Counted from the first letter of the stretch, positions 41,663 to 50,440 are shown. The stretch: 64,000 nucleotides of DNA from Desulfobaccales bacterium (GCA_037481655.1 JBBFLF010000010.1:1-64000), one strand, 5' to 3'. The notes: generated by a model from the letters alone, not told the origin. Program-made: numbers and translations.

Positions 41663-42865
41663 TCAGGCAAACCTGAGCCACTCCGGTTTCAGGATCAGCA
41701 AAAGCCCGATGGCGGTGAGCACCACCCCGCCCAGGAGGTGGGAGAAACGCTGATAGCGGTGGGTCACCCCCAGGTACTCCAGCGTGAGCATGGAGACCAC
41801 AAACACCACCAGGTCATCCAGCATGAAGACCAGGATGTATAAGGCCAAAAGACTGTAATAGGCCCACGCCGGCAGGGGATTGAGGGACAGGATCTGGGTA
41901 TAGACCATGGGCAGACCCAACGAGCAGAAGAGCTCCACCAGGTTCACCGCCACCCCCAGGAGAAAGACGCCTGCCGCCGCCAGCCACAGGCTCCGGCGGT
42001 CCACCGCCTGCCGGATTTTCTCCAGGAGACTGCGCCGCTGTGCGCTCCCCAAGTAAGGACAGGTGCCGGCGTGGTCCCGCCACCAGGCCCGCAGGTTGGC
42101 CACCCCGGCCGCCAGGGCCACCAGGCCGATGCCCAGGCGGATCCAGACGATGAGCCCGAGAAACAGGAAGATATTGAGCCAGGCGGCCAGGAAGAGGAAA
42201 TAGACCAGCCCTGAACCCAAAATAAACACGCTTCCCAATATCCAACGGCGGGCGCGGTTTTTCATCCCCACAAGCAGGCCGATGAGGAAGACCAGGGCCC
42301 ACATGGCGCAGGGGTTGAAGCCGTCGAGGGCCCCCAGAAGCAAGGTGAGGCTGATGAGGGACAACTTACCCAGGTCGATCTCCCCCAGCCAGGGAAGGAC
42401 CAGCCGCTGGGCCTCCTTCTCCCGGGGCAGCCGTGGCCCTGCCGCCTGCCTGAGGGAGGCCACCACATCCGGCCAGCCCTCCTGGGCGGCCGCCCTGAGC
42501 GCCTGCCTGAGCGCCGCGCCGCTGGCCGTCTCCCCCTGCCAGCCCACAAAAAACTTAGGCCCCACCACGATGAAGGGCACCGCCGGCAGCTCCGCCCCCA
42601 GGGTCTGGGCCACCCGGCGCAGGAGCTCCCGGTGCTCGGCCGAGGTGGTCAATTCCAGGTCCGCCACCTCCAGCCCGGGAAATTCCCGGCCCAGGCGGTG
42701 GAGAAACTGCTTTGCCTCCAGGCAATGGGGGCACCCGTGGGCCCAAAAGAAGTACAGGGTAACCCTGGATTGGGCAAGGGTTGCTCGAGGACTCCCGGCC
42801 CAGGTCATGACCACGAGGAGGAGAAAAACCAGATAAAGCGACAGTGAGCGACGGGTTCTGGGCAT
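41663..42865 (-). CDS. Thioredoxin-like domain fused to CcdA/DsbD-type membrane domain
   Basis: A 400-residue protein. A signal/anchor segment (YLVFLLLVVMTWAG) leads to a thioredoxin-fold domain with CPHC at Cys45-Cys48 (FFWAHGCPHCLEAKQFL), then about seven membrane helices of the CcdA/DsbD type. Candidate electron-relay cysteines are in DGFNPCAMW and ELFCSLGLP. It probably carries reducing power across the membrane to periplasmic proteins, with the thiol domain at the N-terminus, unlike DsbD, where it is C-terminal. The ATG at 42865 is chosen because it starts the signal segment. Confidence 0.8.
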   Translation of the reverse strand: MPRTRRSLSLYLVFLLLVVMTWAGSPRATLAQSRVTLYFFWAHGCPHCLEAKQFLHRLGREFPGLEVADLELTTSAEHRELLRRVAQTLGAELPAVPFIVVGPKFFVGWQGETASGAALRQALRAAAQEGWPDVVASLRQAAGPRLPREKEAQRLVLPWLGEIDLGKLSLISLTLLLGALDGFNPCAMWALVFLIGLLVGMKNRARRWILGSVFILGSGLVYFLFLAAWLNIFLFLGLIVWIRLGIGLVALAAGVANLRAWWRDHAGTCPYLGSAQRRSLLEKIRQAVDRRSLWLAAAGVFLLGVAVNLVELFCSLGLPMVYTQILSLNPLPAWAYYSLLALYILVFMLDDLVVFVVSMLTLEYLGVTHRYQRFSHLLGGVVLTAIGLLLILKPEWLRFA

Positions 42866-42949
42866 GCGGTCTTCGACCTGCTTAAGGAGGTTTGGCCCCT
42901 TCCGTGTCATTGTATCGGCAGGTCTTCGGAAGGGAAAGGGCCCCCTGCC

Positions 42950-44185
42950 TCAGGCGGGAAAAAGCTCCACCGGCACCAGCTCCCCCTGAAAGATGCCTTC
43001 CTGCCCCAAAGGGATGGTCACCAGGCCGTCGCTTTTCACCAAGGGGGAAAGGAGCGCCGAGGCCCCCAGAATGGGGTCGGCCCACAAGGCGTCCCCTTCC
43101 CGGCGCAGGCGCACCCGGACGAAGTCCTCCCGGCCGGTGGCCCCGGCCAGGTTGCGGGAGAGGCGGGCCAGGACCCGGCCGCCCCAGGCAGTAGAGGTCT
43201 CCTGGACCCCGCTAAGATGAGCCACCAGCGGCCGCCCCAGCACCTGCATGACGATGGCGGCGGAGGCGGGGTGGCCCGGGAGCCCCAGAACCGGAAGGCC
43301 GGCGGCCGCCGCCAGGATGGTGGGCTTGCCCGGCCGCATGGCCACCCCGTGGACCAGCACCTCGGCTTGCGGCAGGGATTGGATGGCCGTGAGGGTCAGA
43401 TCCCGGGTGCCCACGGACGACCCCCCGGAAATGATCAGGAGATCGGCATCGGGAAGGGCCGCCGCCAAAGCCTCCCCCAAGGCGGTGGCATCATCCGGCA
43501 CAATGCCCCTATACGTGGGGATTCCCCCCGCCTCCTCCACCTGCGCCAGGGTGAGGTAGGCATTGGCGTCCCGCACCTGGCCCGGCCCCGGCGAGGCGGA
43601 CAGAGGCACAATCTCATTGCCGCTGGAGAGCACCGCCACCCGGGGCCGGCGATGCACCGGCACCTCCGTCACCCCCAGGGCCGCCAGCAGCCCCAGGTCC
43701 TGGGACCGAAGCCGCCGGCGGGCGGCAAGGAGCACTTCCCCGGCCCGTACATCCTCCCCGGGCTGCACCACATTTTCGCCGGGCGCCACCGGCCGCCGGA
43801 CCTCCACGGTGCCGTCGGGGAGCTCGGCGGCGTATTCCACCATGACCACGGCATCGGCGCCGGCGGGCAGCATGCCGCCGGTGGGCAGCCGGGCGGCCTG
43901 CCCCGGGGCCAGCCTTAGGGTGGGCGCCTCCCCCATGGCCACTTCCCCCACCAGCTCCAGGTATTGGGGAAGGCCGGGAGTGGCCCCGAAGGTGTCCGCG
44001 GCCCGCACCGCATAGCCGTCCATGCCCGCCCGGGGAAAGGCGGGGAGGGCTTCCGGCGCCGCCAAGTCCCGAGCCAGGACCCGCCCCCGGGCCTCGGGGA
44101 GAGGCACCATTTCCGCTCCCGTGGGCACAAAGCGGGAGTAAAGGGCCAGAACCTCTTCCCGGGTCTTTAAGCGAAAAAATTCCAA
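42950..44185 (-). CDS. moeA: Molybdopterin molybdenumtransferase MoeA
   Basis: A 411-residue MoeA: FPRAGMDGYAVRAADT, LPTGGMLPAGADAVVMVE, VLSSGNEIV, the MoCF motif IISGGSSVGTRDL and MRPGKPTILA...LPGHPASA. It inserts molybdenum (or tungsten) into molybdopterin and so supports the formate dehydrogenase coded at the right edge of the window. Upstream is a repeat copy. Confidence 0.94.
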   Translation of the reverse strand: MEFFRLKTREEVLALYSRFVPTGAEMVPLPEARGRVLARDLAAPEALPAFPRAGMDGYAVRAADTFGATPGLPQYLELVGEVAMGEAPTLRLAPGQAARLPTGGMLPAGADAVVMVEYAAELPDGTVEVRRPVAPGENVVQPGEDVRAGEVLLAARRRLRSQDLGLLAALGVTEVPVHRRPRVAVLSSGNEIVPLSASPGPGQVRDANAYLTLAQVEEAGGIPTYRGIVPDDATALGEALAAALPDADLLIISGGSSVGTRDLTLTAIQSLPQAEVLVHGVAMRPGKPTILAAAAGLPVLGLPGHPASAAIVMQVLGRPLVAHLSGVQETSTAWGGRVLARLSRNLAGATGREDFVRVRLRREGDALWADPILGASALLSPLVKSDGLVTIPLGQEGIFQGELVPVELFPA

Positions 44186-44189
44186 TGCT

Positions 44190-44340
44190 GCCCCCCTTAA
44201 GGGGTTGGGGGAGAGGGTGTGGGAGAGGGGGCAGGGGGCTACTGCTCCCTGGCCCCCTCTCCCACAGGCTGTTTTGAGAATTTTTTACTTTGAGTGAGGG
44301 GAGGGCCGGGGGAGCAGTGGCATCTCCGCCCTCCCCTCAA
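44190..44340. repeat. Intergenic palindromic repeat, copy 8 (modules B-A-C)
   Basis: CCCCCCTTAAGGGGTTGGGGGAGAGGG (about 44190-44217, module B on the other strand), then module A GTGGGAGAGGGGGCAGGGGG / CCCCCTCTCCCAC (44219-44274) and, after a short AT stretch, module C TGAGGGGAGGGCCGGGGGAG / CTCCGCCCTCCCCTCA (about 44294-44339). Here module order differs from copy 1, so the modules can be rearranged. Confidence 0.8.
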
Positions 44341-44400
44341 ATTTCCCTTTCCGCCATTATGGGCTTGGAGGTGAGTTATCTGGTCCTTGCCCTCTGTACC

Positions 44401-46431
44401 CTAAATCCGGGACAGGATCCGGGCATCCACCCCAAAGACCCCCTTGTCGTAGAGCAGAAGCGGGTTGATCTCCACCTGGTCCAGCTCCGGGTGCCGCTGA
44501 GCGAAATTGGCTAGAGCCTTAAGGGCCTGCTTCAGGGCCGCCACATCCCGCCGGGGCTGCCCCCGATAGCCGGTGAGCAGGGGATAACCCTTGATGCCCC
44601 GGATGAGCCGGTCCAGGTCCTCCTCATCCGCCGGCAGGAGGCAGAAGGCCACATCGCCGTAGATTTCAGTATAGATCCCCCCCAGCCCAAACATCAGCAC
44701 CGGCCCGAACTGGGGGTCGGTGACCGTGCCGATGATGACTTCCAGGCCCCCGGGCGGAGCCATGCGGGAGACGGTCACCCCCTCCACCCGGGCCTCCCGC
44801 TCCTTCAGGCGCACTGCGGCCATGATCTCCTGGAAGGCGTCTTTCACTTCTTCTGCTGAGGTGAGGTAGAGCTTGACCCCGCCCACGTCGGTCTTGTGGG
44901 GGAGATCTGGGGAGGCCACCTTTAGAGCCACGGGGTAACCGAACTGCTCCGCCAGCCGCACCGCCTCCTCGGGGTCGGCGGCCAGAGGCGCGGCGGCCAC
45001 CGGAATCCCCGCTTTGGTGAGCATCTCCGCGGCCTCCTGGGCCGGGAGGAGGCGCAAGCCAGCCGCCGGCCGGGGTAAAGACACCGAGGGCTGGGTTACC
45101 GGCGCAGGCACATGCCGGAAAAACTGGCCCAGGGCCTTGATGCCCCGCTCCGGAGTGGGGAAGACAGGGACGCCTTTGGCGTAGAGCTTTTGCCTTTCTT
45201 CCCGCTCCACTTCGGCCCCGCCCAGGAAGATGACCAGCTCCGCGGCGCCCGGGGTCACCACCTCGCTGGCCCCGGGGATGGGGTCGCCGAAGATCACCAC
45301 CTGGTAGTCATACTCCTGGCGGGTGGCCTCCATGACCTTTTTATAAAGCGACGGGTCGCTGATGACATCCCCGGTGAGGTCCACGGGATTGCCGGCGGCG
45401 CAATGCGGCGGCAGCATCTCCCGGAGCTGCGCCTTGAGGGCGGGGCTGGGCTCCGGGGTCTCCAGGCCGTGGCGCTCCGCCTCGTCAATGGCTAAAATGG
45501 CCGCCCCCCCGGAGCTGGTGGTGATCATCAGGCTGCGGCCCCGGGGTTTGGGAAGATAAGCCAGGGCCTTGGCGTAATCGAAGAGGTCCTCCAGGGTGTC
45601 GGCCCGATAGACCCGGTAGCGGGCAAAGAGGGCGTCATAGACCGCGTCCACCCCGGCCAGAGACTTGGTATGGGAGCTGGCCGCCTCGCCCCCCCTTTGG
45701 GTGCGGCCCGCCTTGAGGATGACCAGGGGTTTGGTGCACTCCCTGAGGGCGTCCAGGAAATAGGTGGGGCGCTTGACCCCCTCCAGGTAGAGGGCGATGA
45801 CCTGGGTGTCCGGGTCCTGGGTGAAATAGGCGATGACCTCGGCTTCGTCCACGTCCACCCGGTTGCCCAGGCTGACGAAGGCGCTCACCCCCAAACCTTC
45901 GGCGGCGGCCAAATCCAGGAAAGCGGCGCCTACAGTGCCGGACTGGGAGGCAAAGGCGATGCGCCCCCGGGTGGTGATCAGCGGCCAGGAGGCGCACAGG
46001 CTCTGGTGCGGCAGGTTGATCCCCTGGCAATTGGGGCCGATGACTCTCAGCCCCGTGCGGCGGATGACCGCGGCCATCTCGTCCTGGAGGCGTTCGCCGT
46101 CGGGCCCGGCCTCGGCAAAGCCCCCGGTGATGACCACCGCCGCCTTGACGCCGCGGGCGGCGCACTGCTCCAGGGTGGCGCTCACCAGCCGGGCGGGGAT
46201 AACCACCACCGCCAGATCCGGGGCCTCGGGGGTGTCGGTGATGGCCTTGTAGGCCTTGAGGCCCAGGATCTCGTCCGCTTTGGGGTTGATGGGATAGATG
46301 GGCCCGGGGAAACCGCCGTTTTTCAGGTTGGCCAGAATGTCATAGCCCAGCTTGCCGGGCACGGTGGAGGCGCCGATGACCGCCACGGCGCGGGGACGGA
46401 AGATGGGGGTGAGGCTCTCCAGGCTGTCCAT
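44401..46431 (-). CDS. Acetate/acyl-CoA synthetase (ADP-forming), fused alpha-beta
   Basis: A 676-residue NDP-forming acyl-CoA synthetase. The N-terminal CoA-binding part (PRAVAVIGASTVPGKLGYDI, RVIGPNCQGINLP) and ligase part contain the phosphorylated His near residue 253 (AASSHTKSLAG); the C-terminal ATP-grasp domain starts near 460 (LPAQEAAEMLTKAGIPV, KVASPDLPHKTDVGGVKL). It makes ATP from acetyl-CoA (or another acyl-CoA), or activates acetate. The ATG at 46431 has GGGAGG 8 bases upstream. No repeat precedes it, but AT-rich DNA at 46520-46565 may hold its promoter. Confidence 0.92.
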   Translation of the reverse strand: MDSLESLTPIFRPRAVAVIGASTVPGKLGYDILANLKNGGFPGPIYPINPKADEILGLKAYKAITDTPEAPDLAVVVIPARLVSATLEQCAARGVKAAVVITGGFAEAGPDGERLQDEMAAVIRRTGLRVIGPNCQGINLPHQSLCASWPLITTRGRIAFASQSGTVGAAFLDLAAAEGLGVSAFVSLGNRVDVDEAEVIAYFTQDPDTQVIALYLEGVKRPTYFLDALRECTKPLVILKAGRTQRGGEAASSHTKSLAGVDAVYDALFARYRVYRADTLEDLFDYAKALAYLPKPRGRSLMITTSSGGAAILAIDEAERHGLETPEPSPALKAQLREMLPPHCAAGNPVDLTGDVISDPSLYKKVMEATRQEYDYQVVIFGDPIPGASEVVTPGAAELVIFLGGAEVEREERQKLYAKGVPVFPTPERGIKALGQFFRHVPAPVTQPSVSLPRPAAGLRLLPAQEAAEMLTKAGIPVAAAPLAADPEEAVRLAEQFGYPVALKVASPDLPHKTDVGGVKLYLTSAEEVKDAFQEIMAAVRLKEREARVEGVTVSRMAPPGGLEVIIGTVTDPQFGPVLMFGLGGIYTEIYGDVAFCLLPADEEDLDRLIRGIKGYPLLTGYRGQPRRDVAALKQALKALANFAQRHPELDQVEINPLLLYDKGVFGVDARILSRI

Positions 46432-46609
46432 GGGGCATCCTCCCGAGGATGGGGTGTCCGGGTGCCCTGATGATACCATAACCGGAGGGGCCGACAAAGG
46501 AGAAGCGCGACAGGAGATCGAGGTGTTTATTCATTTTATTGAATATTTTCGATATGTTAATTCTCTAACTGCCGGATAGACTTTCCTTCAGACCGATACC
46601 AAGCCTCCC

Positions 46610-47272
46610 TTACTCTTGGACAAACCGGGGCGCCAGGCGGTAGCGGGCCGCGGCGGCCCGGCCCTGATTGTGGCTCAGGAGCCCCGCCTGGATCAGCTTG
46701 GTGACATATTCCCAGGCGGTCTTGCGGTCGATGCCGAAGAACTCCTCAAAGTCCCGCAGGCGGAACCACTGGCCGGCGGTGCGCCTCAGAAAGGCTTCCA
46801 GGCGGTCCCGGTCCAGTTTCCGGTGGCGCCGCTTGGGCAGGAGCGGCTCCAGGCCTTGCAAGGCCTCGGCCAACAGCTCCTCCCGGAGGGGCGGGCCGAC
46901 GGGAGCCAGGCCGCCGGAGAACAGGGCCTCCCCCTCCCACGGCAGACGGTGATAATAGAGCTCAAACCAGTCATCCAGCCGCTGGGCCACAGATTGAAAG
47001 GAGTGCAACGGCATATGCCCCGCCAGACGGTTGACCAGGGCCCGGCGGAGCCCGCTTTTCAGCAGATGCCGCCTCCGGTCGGGGTCCTGGGGCAGCGGCT
47101 GGGCCTCCAGGATGACCTCCAGGATGAGGCCGGCCACCAGGGTGCGATTCACCAGCTCATCGGGGTCCTGCCGCTGCATCCGTGCCTCCGGCCTCGGCCA
47201 CCGGGCCGGTAATTCCCAGGCGTTCCCTGGGGCCACCCCCGCCATCTCCCAGGAGACTGCGCCGCTGGCCAC
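46610..47272 (-). CDS. Winged-helix DNA-binding protein, hypothetical
   Basis: A 220-residue protein starting with GTG at 47272, supported by AAGGAG 7 bases upstream. The N-terminal half is helical and unassigned (VNRTLVAGLILEVILEAQPL, HSFQSVAQRLDDWFELYYHR). The C-terminal 60 residues look like a winged helix (QWFRLRDFEEFFGIDRKTAW, EYVTKLIQAGLLSHNQG, AARYRLAPRF). It could be a transcription regulator. A 40-bp palindrome lies 27 bases before the start and may be its own operator (inference). I do not recognise a named family. Confidence 0.72.
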   Translation of the reverse strand: MASGAVSWEMAGVAPGNAWELPARWPRPEARMQRQDPDELVNRTLVAGLILEVILEAQPLPQDPDRRRHLLKSGLRRALVNRLAGHMPLHSFQSVAQRLDDWFELYYHRLPWEGEALFSGGLAPVGPPLREELLAEALQGLEPLLPKRRHRKLDRDRLEAFLRRTAGQWFRLRDFEEFFGIDRKTAWEYVTKLIQAGLLSHNQGRAAAARYRLAPRFVQE

Positions 47273-47298
47273 GAGGCTACTCCTTTCTGTCAGGGCGC

Positions 47299-47338
47299 CT
47301 CAGGCTTTTCCTGAAATGTAAATCAGGAAATACCTGAG
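47299..47338. promoter_or_regulatory. 40-bp palindrome upstream of the winged-helix gene
   Basis: Arms CTCAGG-CT-TTTCCTGA and TCAGGAAA-TA-CCTGAG around an 8-base spacer AATGTAAA: inner 8 and outer 6 bases pair perfectly with one 2-base mismatch. It begins 27 bases upstream of the GTG start. It is a good candidate operator for the winged-helix protein, or an RNA hairpin. Confidence 0.6.
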
Positions 47339-47560
47339 AACGGGCCCGAATTGCCAGCACCACCGGCACGGCTGACACGCTTCCTTCGGCCGTGAGGATA
47401 TTTTCACCCCCTCCCCCTTGCCGGGACGCAGCCCCCAGAGGGGATTTTCGGTGCCGGGTGCCTGCCTTTGGTCTTTGCAACCCCCGGGCCAAAGCCTTAG
47501 AAAATTATCTTGCTGAAATTATTGACAAATTTAGGCGGCTAATCTCTGGCCCGGCGGGAG

Positions 47561-47583
47561 TGTCCCGTGACATGTCCCGGACA
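47561..47583. promoter_or_regulatory. Tandem short dyads
   Basis: Two adjoining dyads without a gap: TGTCCCGTGACA (47561-47572) and TGTCCCGGACA (47573-47583). They lie in the 491-base gap 47273-47763 between the winged-helix gene and pfpI. Besides these, the 40-bp palindrome and the repeat, I see nothing else in that gap. Confidence 0.35.
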
Positions 47584-47615
47584 GGAGAGAAAAAAAGAAA
47601 GCAAGGAAATGATGG

Positions 47616-47758
47616 ACTGGGGAGAGGGGGCCAGGGAGCAGTGGCCCCCTGCCCACTCTCCCCAACCCTCTCCCCCAACCCCTCATAATTAAGGGGGCTG
47701 GGAGGGGAGCATGAGGGGAGGGCGGGGGAGCCACCGCTCCCCCGGCCCTCCCTTCATA
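47616..47758. repeat. Intergenic palindromic repeat, copy 9 (modules A-B-C)
   Basis: Full-length copy: module A TGGGGAGAGGGGGCCAGGG / CCCCCTGCCCACTCTCCCCA, module B CCCTCTCCCCCAACCCCTCA / AAGGGGGCTGGGAGGGGAG with AATT inserted at the apex, module C TGAGGGGAGGGCGGGGGAGC / GCTCCCCCGGCCCTCCCTTCA. It ends 6 bases before the pfpI stop codon. Confidence 0.88.
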
Positions 47759-47763
47759 ACGTT

Positions 47764-48288
47764 TTACGCACCCAAAGCGGCGATGATGGCCCGGCAGAAG
47801 GCGGGCAGGTCCTCGGGCTTGCGGGAGGTGATGAGGTTGCCGTCCACCACCACTTCGGCGTCCACGAAGGTGGCCCCGGCGTGCACCAGGTCGTCTTTGA
47901 TGGCGAAAAAGGCCGTGACCTTTTTCCCCTGGAGGATTTCAGCGGAGGCCAGCATCCAGCCGCCGTGGCAGATGGCGGCCACCACCTTGCCCGCCAGGGC
48001 CGCCTCCCTGACCAGGCGCACCATGGCGGGGTAGCGCCGCATGATATCCGGCGCGTACCCCCCGGGAATGATGACCGCGTCGAACTCTGCGGCGGAGACC
48101 TCCTCGGCGCTGCGGTCCACCTCCACCGGGTAGCCCAGCTTGCTGGTGTGGGTGGGGGCGCTGCCGGAGCCCACCACCACCACCTCAGCCCCCTCCTCCC
48201 GGAAGCGCAGCAAGGGGTACCAGACCTCCAGCTCCTGGTACAGGTTTTCGGCCAGGATGGCGATGCGTTTGCCTGTGAGTTTCATCAC
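47764..48288 (-). CDS. DJ-1/PfpI family protein
   Basis: A 174-residue PfpI-type protein: RIAILAENLYQELEVWYPLL, DAVIIPGGYAPDIMRRYP with the acidic partner near the start (Glu19 or nearby), and the nucleophile elbow AICHGGW with Cys107-His108. Members are called intracellular proteases, but deglycase or glyoxalase activity is debated. The start overlaps the recO stop by 4 bases (ATGA). Confidence 0.9.
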   Translation of the reverse strand: MMKLTGKRIAILAENLYQELEVWYPLLRFREEGAEVVVVGSGSAPTHTSKLGYPVEVDRSAEEVSAAEFDAVIIPGGYAPDIMRRYPAMVRLVREAALAGKVVAAICHGGWMLASAEILQGKKVTAFFAIKDDLVHAGATFVDAEVVVDGNLITSRKPEDLPAFCRAIIAALGA

Positions 48289-49103
48289 TGTCCCTCCTGA
48301 GACGTGGCGGTCGTATTCTTCTGCCGAAGCAGGGCCGTACCTGAGCCCTCAGCCCGGCCTCGCACCTGATCGAAAAATTCCCAGGCCAAAAGAGGCCGGG
48401 GCAGGTGATAACGCAGAAATTCCCTGAGCAGCTCCAGGCATTGCGCCGCCTGCCGGGGCGGAAAGACGAGGCGGCTCAGCCGGTCAGCGGACAGGCTCTG
48501 GGCGGCCACCAGCAGCTTCCGGGCCCCGGGGTTGAGCGCCACCACTGGCCCGGCCGCCTTCCCCTTGCAACCGTCACAATACACCCCGCCCTGGGGGATG
48601 CTGAAAAGAGCCGGCCCCTGGGGCTCCCGGCCGCAGGCCAGGCACTCCGCCAGCCGCCAGCCGTAGCCCCCCAGCTTCAGGAGATGGGCGGCGCTGGCAA
48701 GGAGCAGTGACATGGGGGCGGCGCCCTCCTCCAGCCGGGCCAGGGCCTCTTCCAGGGCGGCAAAGAGGGCCGGGGCGCCCTCCGGTGCGGCCAGCTCGCC
48801 GGTGAGCTCCGCCAGCACCGCCGCGGCGGCCAGCCGGGGGAGGTCCCGTCTTAAGCCCGGGAAGGCCCGCACCAGCTCGCCCTTTTCCAGGAACTCCAGC
48901 TCCTTCCGGGGCCGGCCGGAGAGCCAGAGTTCCACCCGGTTCAAGGGCTCCAGGACATTGGCAAAGCGCCGGCGGCTTTTTCGGGCATGTTTGGCCACCC
49001 CCTGCAGCCGGCCCCGTTCGGGGGTGAGAAAGGTCACCAGGCAATCTGCCTCCCCCAGGGTCTGGACCTTGAGGATGATGGCCGGCGTCTGGACGGAAGC
49101 CAT
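48285..49103 (-). CDS. recO: DNA repair protein RecO
   Basis: A 272-residue RecO. The N-terminal OB fold (TPAIILKVQTLGEADCLVTF, GRLQGVAKHARKSRRRFANV, LEPLNRVEL) is followed by the helical part with a four-cysteine zinc site (CLACGREPQG, VYCDGCKGK). It loads RecA with RecR in the RecFOR pathway. The ATG at 49103 is preferred. It is co-transcribed with pfpI and the UROD/MetE-like gene. Confidence 0.9.
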   Translation of the reverse strand: MASVQTPAIILKVQTLGEADCLVTFLTPERGRLQGVAKHARKSRRRFANVLEPLNRVELWLSGRPRKELEFLEKGELVRAFPGLRRDLPRLAAAAVLAELTGELAAPEGAPALFAALEEALARLEEGAAPMSLLLASAAHLLKLGGYGWRLAECLACGREPQGPALFSIPQGGVYCDGCKGKAAGPVVALNPGARKLLVAAQSLSADRLSRLVFPPRQAAQCLELLREFLRYHLPRPLLAWEFFDQVRGRAEGSGTALLRQKNTTATSQEGQ

Positions 49104-49143
49104 GGGTGCAGGGGCGAAAGACTCGGAGGCGCCGGCTCGGGCC

Positions 49144-50178
49144 TCACGGCAGCCGGTATTTCTCCCGCAGGCGCCGGGACATCTCCCGAAGCCAGCCGAA
49201 GGCTGCCGTGACTGTGCGGGTGCGGTCCGGATTGACCAGGCAGCAGCGGGCCGGGGAAAGCAGGCTCTGCGCCAGGAGCTGCTCTTTTTGCACCCCGGCG
49301 TCCACCAGGACCTGCCATAAGCCCTCCAGATAGGTGGTGAGCTCCTCCAGAGTGGTCTCCGCGAAGGCGTCCACCCAGGTGGGGACAATCCCCCACACCA
49401 ATACCCCGCCCCGGTCCAGGAATCTCTTCAGGGGCCGGGCGTAGGCCTTGAGGATCTCCCCGTTGGTGAAGGCGTCCATGGAGAGGATATCCAGGTCCCG
49501 GTTAAGGAGGAACTCCCACTCCGGGTTGCCGCACAGGTGAATCCCCCGGGGGCGGTCAATCTGGGCGAAGAAGCGGTCCAGGTCCGCCTTCCCTTGAATA
49601 TCGGTATAGCCGGACACGGAGCTGAAGATGAACTGCAGCCCCGGCTCATCCACGTACATGAAGGCCCGGGGGTGCTTGGCCTTGAGGCGCATGAGCTGCG
49701 CCTGCACCCGCCGGGCCATGAAATCCATCATGAGGGCCCGCACCTCATCGTTAAAGATGATGGGCCGGTCCCGCTCATCCAGCACCTTGAGCCCGAAGCT
49801 GATGGGCCCCTCCATCTGTCCCCGGATGGCCACATAGCCGCTCAGATCCAGGGCGAGAAAGCGCTCATAGACGACGGAGTATTCTCCGGTGACGTCGAAG
49901 TAACTGAGGTCGTCCCAATGTTCCCACAGCGCCTCCAGCTCGGCGTAGAACTTGGCGGTGTCGAAGCGCAGGGTGTTTTGTTCCGGCAGGAGGATGATGC
50001 CGGGGAAATGCTCCGCCGCCTGGACATACATGTCCTCATAGTAACTGTAATGGGGGAGCTGGGGCCAGAAGGGGATGTCCAGGGACAGGGCCAGCTCCAG
50101 GGCCGGCTCCACCTCCGTATGGGGGAGGATTCCCATGGCGGTGGTCAGCAGGCCCCCGGGAATCAAGGGTTCGCTCAT
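49144..50178 (-). CDS. UROD/MetE-like (cobalamin-independent methionine synthase superfamily) protein
   Basis: A 344-residue TIM-barrel protein of the UROD/MetE-like superfamily. Two zinc-ligand-like motifs are present: HLCGNPEWEFLL (His-x-Cys) and LLSPARCCLVNPD (Cys), like the His-Cys...Cys set of MetE. A VDEPGLQF motif fits the substrate face. It is much shorter than MetE and probably a methyl-transfer enzyme using thiols or corrinoid substrates, as in C1-using anaerobes (inference). The ATG at 50178 is chosen; a TTG at 50190 is possible. Confidence 0.72.
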   Translation of the reverse strand: MSEPLIPGGLLTTAMGILPHTEVEPALELALSLDIPFWPQLPHYSYYEDMYVQAAEHFPGIILLPEQNTLRFDTAKFYAELEALWEHWDDLSYFDVTGEYSVVYERFLALDLSGYVAIRGQMEGPISFGLKVLDERDRPIIFNDEVRALMMDFMARRVQAQLMRLKAKHPRAFMYVDEPGLQFIFSSVSGYTDIQGKADLDRFFAQIDRPRGIHLCGNPEWEFLLNRDLDILSMDAFTNGEILKAYARPLKRFLDRGGVLVWGIVPTWVDAFAETTLEELTTYLEGLWQVLVDAGVQKEQLLAQSLLSPARCCLVNPDRTRTVTAAFGWLREMSRRLREKYRLP

Positions 50179-50251
50179 CGGGGCTCGCAATTCTCAGGAT
50201 TCAGGCCGCATTCCGCCTTACCGGTCAACGTCTCGGCAGCGGAATCCCGGA

Positions 50252-50440
50252 TTATTGCAGGTAGGGGTTGTAATACGGCATGGTGCCCCAGTCCCTCAGG
50301 GCCGGGTCCCGGCTGAAGCCCCAGGGGTCCTCCCATTTGGGGAACTCCGGCACCTCCCGGTAGGTGGTGGGGGCCGGGGTGGCGCAGCCCCCAAGCCCCA
50401 GGGTCAGGGCCGCTAAGACACAAAGGAAAGCCAGCTTCAT
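50252..50440 (-). CDS. Small lipoprotein
   Basis: A 62-residue lipoprotein: signal peptide with lipobox LGGC (MKLAFLCVLAALTLGLGGC), then a short Pro/Trp/Tyr-rich mature part (PKWEDPWGFSRDPALRDWG, MPYYNPYLQ). No family recognised. It lies first in the run lipoprotein, UROD/MetE-like, recO, pfpI on the minus strand, with a promoter at 50563-50590. Confidence 0.78.
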   Translation of the reverse strand: MKLAFLCVLAALTLGLGGCATPAPTTYREVPEFPKWEDPWGFSRDPALRDWGTMPYYNPYLQ

